13,698 nucleotides of DNA from Lachnospiraceae bacterium UBA1258 (lineage in GTDB: Bacteria > Bacillota > Clostridia > Lachnospirales > Lachnospiraceae). Where the stretch lies: positions 24,206 through 37,903 of the forward strand of contig DBVS01000059.1 of the NCBI GenBank assembly GCA_002308235.1, read 5' to 3'. A model generated the notes under the pieces. It saw only the letters and a program-made list of their open reading frames with translations, ran no database searches and had not been told where the DNA came from. A program made the position numbers and the translations under genes. Every line of letters begins with the position of its first letter. Positions within the stretch are counted from its first letter, which is position 1. Positions 7,781-13,698 of this stretch are shown here, piece by piece.

Positions 7781-8833
7781 TTATTTCACCACCAGATATA
7801 AAAGCAAAACGACCGCCTCCGGAATCGCTGCCAAAGTTCCGCAGACATACGTTGTGAAAGAAGCTCTTTTTATCAAAAAATATACAAACATGCACATTAT
7901 GAGAATTCCCAAAAGCACATTGGACATAAGGCTCGTAAGCGCCCCCGCAAAACCGGTCACAAACAAAAGCGCCGTATCCCCTATGGATAGGAGGTTCTTT
8001 TTCTTAACGGTCTCTTCCCCGCGTTTTACGATCTTCAAAAACAAGAGAATCACCAGCGGAATAATGATGTTTGCAAGGGCTTCTTTTCCCTGTCGGGTCC
8101 GCGTAAGCATGAAACGCTCCGCAGTGGAATAGGAAAAGCCCGAAAACAACGCAAAAACCGCAAAAAGGGAAAGGAACATATATCTCTTTTCGCGTGATTC
8201 TCCGAATACCTGCTTTGCAATCTCGTTATAAATCACATATGTGACAGGGATCAAAAACACCGGCACCAAAGTGTGCGAAACAGCAGCCGCATTGATTCCC
8301 GTCAAACGTGCAAGCATTGCAACCCATATAGGGAAGGGGGCAAAATAATATCTTTTGCTCTGCATAAAAGCAACACCCTGATAAGGATCCGATAAATACA
8401 TCCTGTCGGATGCGTCCGCATTCTGTGAAACGGCCACATAAAACGCATCATCCCCGTCTGCATACGAGTAAGCCACGGTCTTATATAACTGAAAAAGCAA
8501 AAGTCCCAAAAAGATCCCAAGATATATGATCTCCGGGATCGAAAGCATTTTTGCTTTGTCTCTTTTAAACTTATCCTTCCCTAAAAAGAAAGCCGCAATT
8601 CCGCCGAGGAATATTATAAGGCAGACCGATCCCACACAATAAAGAAGCAGGGTCAGGGACTTTTCTTTGATGATCAAAGGAAGTGCAAAAACAAATGTCA
8701 CGGCCCACATGAGAACGAAACCCAAAACCCATGAAAGCATGACGTTCTTTCTTCCTTCCCTGAAAACAAGTCCCATTCCCGCTGGAAGTATTGTCATTAT
8801 GGCTGTAAAAATCAAGACCTGAACAAAAGTCAC
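7781..8833 (-). CDS. N-terminal half of a split GT-C-like membrane protein
   Basis: A 350-residue polytopic protein with about eight membrane helices. Between early helices it has an acidic loop YADGDDAFYV (124-133), of the kind that holds the catalytic acid in GT-C transferases using polyprenyl-phosphate sugars, and a conserved-looking TRTRQGKE patch (244-251). It stops in the middle of a helical region at LYLVVK, without the soluble C-terminal domain seen in related architectures; that domain is in the next ORF, in the same frame. The start is GTG, overlapping the preceding stop as GTGA (8830-8833), with AAGGAG just upstream, a sign of coupled translation. Likely role: transfer of a sugar from a lipid carrier on the outer face of the membrane. 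The split may be a nonsense mutation, a sequence error, or a genuine two-part protein. Confidence 0.75.
   Translation of the reverse strand: MTFVQVLIFTAIMTILPAGMGLVFREGRKNVMLSWVLGFVLMWAVTFVFALPLIIKEKSLTLLLYCVGSVCLIIFLGGIAAFFLGKDKFKRDKAKMLSIPEIIYLGIFLGLLLFQLYKTVAYSYADGDDAFYVAVSQNADASDRMYLSDPYQGVAFMQSKRYYFAPFPIWVAMLARLTGINAAAVSHTLVPVFLIPVTYVIYNEIAKQVFGESREKRYMFLSLFAVFALFSGFSYSTAERFMLTRTRQGKEALANIIIPLVILLFLKIVKRGEETVKKKNLLSIGDTALLFVTGFAGALTSLMSNVLLGILIMCMFVYFLIKRASFTTYVCGTLAAIPEAVVLLLYLVVK
7786..7793 (-). promoter_or_regulatory. Ribosome-site-like GGTGGTGA at the TAA-ATG junction
   Basis: The last sense codons of the upstream ORF read CTG GTG GTG AAA. Within them GGTGGTGA matches the ideal GGAGGTGA in seven of eight positions and ends five bases before the ATG at 7778-7780. 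This spacing is suitable for restart of ribosomes that finish at the TAA. It decides in favour of this ATG as a real start, though the match could also be chance in Val codons. Confidence 0.45.
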
Positions 8834-10110
8834 CGCTCTCTCCTTTTAAAAACAATTCCCCCAAGCATAAGCATCCACATCAGGAAAATGCCCAAAGCTT
8901 CCGATGGGTCAAAACAGGGTCCCTTGTGGAAAAACCCGTAAAAAGCAAGAACAATTATCGAAACAGCGCAAACCCTGAATGCGGTTTTCCCTGCTTTTTC
9001 TTTCAACAGGAACCTTGATGCCACGGCATACGAAACAAGCCAAACCAGAGCAAAAACATATATCGAAATGAATAATTTCGAAATTGCAGGTGTCTCTCCG
9101 ATCAAGGAAAGGATATTACCGGGAACGTAAGTATCCTTTATGTTGAACAGATATATAAACAAAACGGACAAAGGCATAAAAACATAATATGCGTACTGCG
9201 AAAACATCCTGAATACTATGGATTTATAAGAAATCTTCAAAGCATCGACAGTATATCCGAAAAATACGGATTCAGATTCCGCGTTTCCCACAAGTGTTTT
9301 GATCTTGGGCGCAAGATGGGTAAAAAGCGTTTCCGGAACCTTGTCTGCCAGTGCGGTTTCTTCAATAAGCGCATCTTCTATATTGTCAGGAAGAAAGAAT
9401 ATGAACTCTCCGTTCTTTGGCCATACTACCCTCTGCATAAGCAAAAGGCCGAAGGATGACTCGGCCCGTCCGTAAGCACCGGGCGTTGATACAAAAATCT
9501 TTATAAGAAAACCCGCGCCAAAGAAAATAATCGTCAAAAGCAGGAACAGGCTGCCGCTCTTTTTCCTTTGGGAATAATAAAGCAAGGAGGGAACCAGCAG
9601 GCAAACAAATCCGAGAATTATAAACGCAGGCTCCAAAAGTCCCATAAAAAGATACGAAAGAGCTGCCATCACCGCATATCTCTTCTTTTCCGTTTCAAAG
9701 AGTTTCTTTACTCCGGCAACTGCCAGCGCCGCAAATGCAACAAAAAGTGCCGACGGTCTTATTGCAACAAAGCTCTGCACCACGAAGGGCGATGAAGCAA
9801 GAAACAGTGCAAACAAAATCGAAATATCAAAGGCAATGCATGCATAAACAAAAGCCGCCGCCACGCAAACCGCCTGCACCGCATAAAGAACAGGCAGGCA
9901 AAAAGACAGCTTCGAAACCAAAGCATACAAAATGCCCATTTGGTCATCCACCACCAGACTTTTTGAAGCCTCCAGGTAATTAAGCGAAACAGTGTCCGGG
10001 GTGAACGTATTTATATTTCCGAAAAGCCAAACAATCGCGATAATCGTTTGGATTGCCGCGATTGCAAAGAATAAGTATTCGGCTGCATGCTTTCCCGTTT
10101 TCTCAGACAT
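8830..10110 (-). CDS. GT-C-like polytopic membrane protein, probable glycosyltransferase
   Basis: A 426-residue protein with about ten or eleven membrane helices. After the first helix a loop holds D39 (FTPDT) and D55/D56 (VVDDQMG), a placement of acidic residues like that in GT-C enzymes, which take sugars from dolichyl- or undecaprenyl-phosphate on the outer face of the membrane. A further external loop lies at about 225-300. Unlike the other two GT-C-like proteins here it has no soluble C-terminal domain and ends in a basic KRRER tail. The ATG has AAGG nine bases upstream. The gene overlaps the end of wecE by eight bases, and its stop overlaps the next start (GTGA), so it is firmly in the operon. 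It could also be a polymerase or ligase-like membrane protein; the exact sugar and acceptor cannot be told. Confidence 0.7.
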   Translation of the reverse strand: MSEKTGKHAAEYLFFAIAAIQTIIAIVWLFGNINTFTPDTVSLNYLEASKSLVVDDQMGILYALVSKLSFCLPVLYAVQAVCVAAAFVYACIAFDISILFALFLASSPFVVQSFVAIRPSALFVAFAALAVAGVKKLFETEKKRYAVMAALSYLFMGLLEPAFIILGFVCLLVPSLLYYSQRKKSGSLFLLLTIIFFGAGFLIKIFVSTPGAYGRAESSFGLLLMQRVVWPKNGEFIFFLPDNIEDALIEETALADKVPETLFTHLAPKIKTLVGNAESESVFFGYTVDALKISYKSIVFRMFSQYAYYVFMPLSVLFIYLFNIKDTYVPGNILSLIGETPAISKLFISIYVFALVWLVSYAVASRFLLKEKAGKTAFRVCAVSIIVLAFYGFFHKGPCFDPSEALGIFLMWMLMLGGIVFKRRER

Positions 10111-11242
10111 GATAAAAAGCCTTGATCTTGTTGATAATGAAATCTGTTTCTTCGTCCTTTAAACCGTAGTAAAGCGGAAGTCTCGTAAGTCTCTCGCTCT
10201 CCTTGGTGGTGTAAACGTCCTCTCCGTGGAAACGACCGAACTTCTTGCCGGCGGGAGCCGTGTGGAGGGGTATGTAGTGGAAGGCGGAATAAATTCCGTC
10301 AGCCTTCAAATAATCGATAAGAGCGGTCCTTTCTTCAATGTCCTTTGTCTTTATGTAAAACATGTGGGCATTGTGCTTGCATTCCGCAGGAATATAAGGA
10401 AGCTCCAGGATTCCACGCTCTTTAAGGGGCGTAAGGCCTTCCATGTATCTGTTCCAGATCTTAAGTCTTGCCTCGTTGATCTTGTCCGCAACTTCAAGCT
10501 GCGCCCAAAGGTATGCCGCGTTAAGTTCACTGGGAAGATAGGAAGAACCGTAGTTCATCCAGGTATATTTATCAACCTGGCCTCTGTAAAACTTGCTCCT
10601 GTTTGTACCCTTTTCGCGGATGATCTCGGCGTCTTCGACGGATTCCTTGTCACGAATCAGTAAAGCTCCGCCCTCACCCATGCTGTAGTTCTTGGTCTCA
10701 TGGAAACTGAAAGCACCGAAATCTCCGAAGGTTCCGAGAGCTTTCCCTTTATATTCGGACATGATACCCTGGGCAGCATCCTCCACAACCTTTAAGTTGT
10801 GACGCTTTGCGATGTCCATGATGGTATCCATTTCACAGCCTACGCCGGCGTAATGCACGGGAGCGATGACCTTGGTTCTTTCGGTGATGGCGTCCTCGAT
10901 CTTCTTTTCGTCAATATTCATGGTATCGGGCCTGATATCAACGAAAACTACCTTCGCTCCCCTTAAAACAAAGGCGTCCGCAGTGGAAACGAAGGTGTAG
11001 GAAGGCATTATGACCTCATCGCCTTCCTTTATGTCACAAAGAAGGGCCGCAAGCTCCAGCGCGTGAGTGCAGGAGGTGGTAAGAAGAGCCTTTCCGGTTC
11101 CGGTCTTCTTCTCGATCCATTCGTTATCACGCTTGGTGAATTCACCGTCTCCGCATATTTTCATGTTTGAAACGGCCTGCATAATGTATTCCGTTTCTTT
11201 GCCCACAAAGGGAGGTACGTTAAATCTGATCTTATATTCCAT
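10103..11242 (-). CDS. wecE: dTDP-4-amino-4,6-dideoxygalactose transaminase (WecE/RffA type)
   Basis: A PLP-dependent DegT/DnrJ/EryC1-family aminotransferase that moves an amino group from glutamate to C4 of dTDP-4-keto-6-deoxyglucose, giving dTDP-Fuc4N. Resemblance to E. coli WecE is close over the whole length, with near-identical runs at GDEVIMPSYTFVSTA, VEDAAQG, SFHETKNY, REKGTNRS, GQVDKYTW, FHYIPLH and TTKESERL. The PLP Lys is K184 in SFHETKN, and D155 in VEDAAQ contacts the PLP ring. I chose the ATG at 11240-11242 (379 residues): GGAG at 11250-11253 lies seven bases upstream, and the N-terminus then aligns with WecE. An ATG at 11246-11248 overlapping the previous stop is possible; a longer start at 11278 is unlikely. 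Its substrate comes from RfbB, encoded at the left edge. No WecD/FdtC-like N-acetyltransferase is visible nearby. Confidence 0.95.
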   Translation of the reverse strand: MEYKIRFNVPPFVGKETEYIMQAVSNMKICGDGEFTKRDNEWIEKKTGTGKALLTTSCTHALELAALLCDIKEGDEVIMPSYTFVSTADAFVLRGAKVVFVDIRPDTMNIDEKKIEDAITERTKVIAPVHYAGVGCEMDTIMDIAKRHNLKVVEDAAQGIMSEYKGKALGTFGDFGAFSFHETKNYSMGEGGALLIRDKESVEDAEIIREKGTNRSKFYRGQVDKYTWMNYGSSYLPSELNAAYLWAQLEVADKINEARLKIWNRYMEGLTPLKERGILELPYIPAECKHNAHMFYIKTKDIEERTALIDYLKADGIYSAFHYIPLHTAPAGKKFGRFHGEDVYTTKESERLTRLPLYYGLKDEETDFIINKIKAFYHV

Positions 11243-11244
11243 TC

Positions 11245-13017
11245 TCATTCTCCGTTCCGGTTTGCAAAAAGGACACAAAACCTTCCATTATCATAAACCA
11301 ATTCGTATTGGCTGTTTACTAAAAATTCTTTAAGAATTGTTTGTTTTGTCGTTAAGTCACCGGTTCCGTCAAGTATGGCGCTCTTTTCTTCTTCAGAGAT
11401 TATGACCGCGGGATAAGGCATACCGCCCTCCGAAGTCTTCAAAGAAAGTGCGCTTACAGCCGCCTTAAATCTTTCGGAAGAAAAAGAAGGAAGGGACGGC
11501 CAGGCGGAAGGAATTGCCACCTTCCTGTCAAGGTAAAAGCCAAGACCCGAAACATTTCCGTAGAGAAGCACTTCTTCGCCTTCCCCTCTTTCATCAAACA
11601 AATGAAGAAGCCCCGCCAGATTGTCCGCATTCTTTTCCGTGGTGATCATGTTATTTGTAACGGACCCTTGCGTAAAACGGGTGGTAAACTCTTCGTTCAC
11701 GCCGTCTCTGAAAACAAATCTTACACCGAAGAATATGCTTTGGAAGGTAAGTGCCAGGAACAAAACGAACAGCCCGTAATAGATTGTGTGGAAATATCTG
11801 TTGATCCTCTCAGCCGAGAAAAGCAGATACACAAGCAACGGGAAAACAAAGAAACCATTGTTGATATTTGCATAAAGTGCGTTGTTGGTGCCAAGGGGCG
11901 TAACGATTATCGTCAGTACTCCGAGGGCACAAAGAAGCCTTTCTTCCGCGGGAGTTTTCGAAACAAACATATTAAACACAAAGAAAACCACCGCAACTAT
12001 CGTAACGAGTATTCCAAGATAATATACGGATGCATAGGTCGAATAGTTGAAATCAAACATTCCCTTTCGCTTTAAAAGCCACAAAAGACCTAGGGAAATG
12101 ATGGTGGCAAAAATGTATCTGAGCCACTCAAGCTTATGAGGGAGCACAAGACTTGAAAGAAGCACCAGCAAAAGTCCCAGAATGAGCATCTCAACGTAGG
12201 GCCATGCACTCAGGTAGGTTTTAAAGATATCCGTAAGCATCCCCGATGCGGAATAAGAGGTGGCTTCCTTTGTCATGGAAAAAAGCATTGATATTCCTTC
12301 AAAGTATCCGAAAATGCCCCTGCCCGAAAGAAGGATTACCAAAACCCCCGCCAAAAGCCCGCCGGCAAAACCCGCCATACAAAGAAGAGTCTTCTTAAGG
12401 ATCCCGGAAAATGCGGTTTTCCTGATGGCAAGATAATACCAGACTCCGAAGATCAGCATGACTTCGCAGATATTGGGGAAACGTACGAATACGTTAAGCC
12501 CCAGAGCAAGACCTGCCAAAACCAGGAAAAGATCCTTTTCCTTTGTAAGCCCCGCATATAAAAATGCGGTGCCGATAAAGAAAAGAAGGTAAGTCAGGTA
12601 GTTGTACATGACGGCAGTGGGGCACCAGCAAAGGCCCGTAGCGGCTAAAAGTGCAAGAAATACATATTCTTTCTTGATCTTTACTGTCCTTACGAAAAAG
12701 AAATAAGCCGTCAGGATAAGAGCACATTTAACCAGTCCCGTATACACGTTCAAACCGAGCATGGTATTTCCGAAGGGAAGCCCCGTGAAAAACGCACCCA
12801 AAAGATTCGTGAAAAGATATGCAAAAAACCACATGTTATCAAGGTCCTTCACATGCCCGTAATTGTACAGATTAAAAGCCGTATCGGTAATATCCAGTCC
12901 TTTGTTTACCTTGCACATGGCAAATATACAAAGAATGAGCGGGAAAAGAACTCCCGCAATGCAAGCATATACCCTGTTTTTCCCGAGTCTGCCCAAAATA
13001 CCGTCGATTCTGTCCAT
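11245..13017 (-). CDS. Large GT-C-like membrane glycosyltransferase
   Basis: A 590-residue protein with about eleven or twelve membrane helices and a soluble C-terminal domain (about residues 437-590), the layout of GT39/GT-C transferases. After the first helix the loop LDITDTAFNLYNY carries D42 and D45, well placed to be the catalytic acids. The family uses polyprenyl-phosphate sugars and works on the outer face of the membrane; a GtrB-like supplier of such donors is encoded just upstream. I chose the ATG at 13015-13017 because AAAGG lies eight bases before it; a GTG at 13026 would add three residues but sit too close to that site. Its stop is two bases from the wecE start. The N-terminus (MDRIDGILGRLGK) is cytoplasmic and basic. 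Sugar and acceptor are unknown. No named family is assigned with certainty. Confidence 0.75.
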   Translation of the reverse strand: MDRIDGILGRLGKNRVYACIAGVLFPLILCIFAMCKVNKGLDITDTAFNLYNYGHVKDLDNMWFFAYLFTNLLGAFFTGLPFGNTMLGLNVYTGLVKCALILTAYFFFVRTVKIKKEYVFLALLAATGLCWCPTAVMYNYLTYLLFFIGTAFLYAGLTKEKDLFLVLAGLALGLNVFVRFPNICEVMLIFGVWYYLAIRKTAFSGILKKTLLCMAGFAGGLLAGVLVILLSGRGIFGYFEGISMLFSMTKEATSYSASGMLTDIFKTYLSAWPYVEMLILGLLLVLLSSLVLPHKLEWLRYIFATIISLGLLWLLKRKGMFDFNYSTYASVYYLGILVTIVAVVFFVFNMFVSKTPAEERLLCALGVLTIIVTPLGTNNALYANINNGFFVFPLLVYLLFSAERINRYFHTIYYGLFVLFLALTFQSIFFGVRFVFRDGVNEEFTTRFTQGSVTNNMITTEKNADNLAGLLHLFDERGEGEEVLLYGNVSGLGFYLDRKVAIPSAWPSLPSFSSERFKAAVSALSLKTSEGGMPYPAVIISEEEKSAILDGTGDLTTKQTILKEFLVNSQYELVYDNGRFCVLFANRNGE

Positions 13018-13035
13018 ATAACACACCTTTCAGTT

Positions 13036-13698
13036 CTAAAAATTCCCCTTAAGGTTTCCGGTGCATTCCCCAATGATATATCTGGGGCGTCCCTTAACCT
13101 CTTCATAGATCCGGCCGATATAATGGCCGATTATTCCGAGACTGATCATGATAAATCCGCCTATTATGAGTATAAGCAATATAACCGTCGGAAATCCCGC
13201 CTCGGAGGTTCCCATGAAAAATTTCACGAGAGTCTGGATCCCCATGATAATACCGAAAAGCACCGAAAAAACGCCGAGGAAGGTAACCACCTGCAAAGGC
13301 AGCGTACTGAAACTCGTGGCATTGTTGATGGCATATTTGAAAAGACTGATCATTGACCACTTGGTCTTTCCGAACTTTCTTTCTTCAACCCTGTATTCAA
13401 GCTTCTCCGCTTTAAAGCCAAGCCAGAAGGTCAGAGCTCTGAAGAAAGTGTTTCTCTCATTAAGATTGATCATCTGATCCACGACCTTACGGTCAAGGAG
13501 CTTGTAATCTGAGGTTGCTCTCATGTCGATCTTAATGAGCTTACTCATGATACCGTAAAACAGTCCCGCACTGATCCTGTGAAAAAAGCTTTCTTTGCCT
13601 CTGGAACTCTTTATTCCTTCCACGACCTCGGCACCGTTCTCCCAGAGTTTAAGCATGCTGGGAATAACTTCCGGAGGGTGCTGAAGATCGCAGTCCAT
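13036..13698 (-). CDS. GtrB/DPM1-like family 2 glycosyltransferase, N-terminus outside window
   Basis: A membrane-bound family 2 glycosyltransferase that loads a sugar from a nucleotide donor onto undecaprenyl phosphate at the cytoplasmic face. The visible 220 residues begin at the DxD-like motif MDCDLQHPP, which binds metal and nucleotide in this family, followed by SDYKLLDRKVV and ERNTFFRALTFWLGF, regular GtrB-type landmarks, and two C-terminal membrane helices (about 133-156 and 169-193) ending in a short cytoplasmic tail. Family members run to about 310-330 residues, so roughly 100 are missing and the Met at the edge is internal, not the start. It ends 18 bases before the next gene. In three-part systems it works with a flippase and a GT-C enzyme, which fits the neighbours. 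The donor sugar is unknown; glucose, GlcNAc or Fuc4N are all possible. Confidence 0.9.
   Translation of the reverse strand: MDCDLQHPPEVIPSMLKLWENGAEVVEGIKSSRGKESFFHRISAGLFYGIMSKLIKIDMRATSDYKLLDRKVVDQMINLNERNTFFRALTFWLGFKAEKLEYRVEERKFGKTKWSMISLFKYAINNATSFSTLPLQVVTFLGVFSVLFGIIMGIQTLVKFFMGTSEAGFPTVILLILIIGGFIMISLGIIGHYIGRIYEEVKGRPRYIIGECTGNLKGNF

Noticed and set aside
10103..11278. Longer wecE start at 11278
   Set aside because: It would overlap the upstream gene by 34 bases and add a Cys/Arg-rich extension absent from WecE; the ATG at 11240-11242 has a well-spaced GGAG.
11245..13026. GTG start at 13026 for the large GT-C gene
   Set aside because: The AAAGG site overlaps or abuts that codon; it is well spaced for the ATG at 13015-13017.
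13036..13698. Complete short glycosyltransferase beginning with the Met at the window edge
   Set aside because: That Met is part of the DxD-like motif that lies about 90-100 residues into family members, so the gene is cut by the edge.

Overview
The window looks like a chromosomal cell-surface glycan locus from a low-to-mid GC Gram-positive anaerobe, most likely a Clostridia member of the Lachnospiraceae type. The grounds are strong AGGAGG-type ribosome sites, a sigma-A promoter with Gram-positive features, a membrane-anchored GH25 lysozyme with Big_2-like and cell-wall-binding repeats, and clostridial-style GT-C membrane glycosyltransferases. GC is about 45% by eye, not computed. Every credible gene is on the minus strand, so transcription runs from high to low coordinates.

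Layout in transcription order. From 13698 down to 4243 the genes abut or overlap and look like one operon: a polyprenol-phosphate sugar transferase of the GtrB/DPM1 type (N-terminus outside the window), a large GT-C-like membrane protein, a WecE-type sugar aminotransferase, a second GT-C-like membrane protein, a third GT-C-like protein split into two ORFs by one in-frame TAA, a PglK-like ABC flippase, and a membrane-anchored SGNH-fold protein that has lost its catalytic residues. An 84-base gap then carries a very good sigma-A promoter that drives a 1016-residue GH25 wall hydrolase. Next come a 17-bp-stem hairpin and rfbB (dTDP-glucose 4,6-dehydratase), which starts at TTG and runs off the left end.

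How the genes may work together (inference): RfbB makes dTDP-4-keto-6-deoxyglucose and WecE aminates it to dTDP-4-amino-4,6-dideoxygalactose (Fuc4N). The GtrB-like enzyme would load a sugar on undecaprenyl phosphate, the ABC protein would flip a lipid-linked glycan, and the GT-C proteins would transfer sugars outside the membrane onto a wall polymer, glycolipid or protein. The SGNH pseudoenzyme and the lysozyme would act at the same surface.

The points most worth checking are the split GT-C gene with its rebuilt ribosome site, the catalytically dead SGNH protein, and the promoter-driven modular lysozyme with an acidic tyrosine-containing cytoplasmic tail. There is no CRISPR array, tRNA, rRNA, insertion sequence or transposase in the window. 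The only gaps above 80 bases are 969-1107 and 4159-4242, and both are described.
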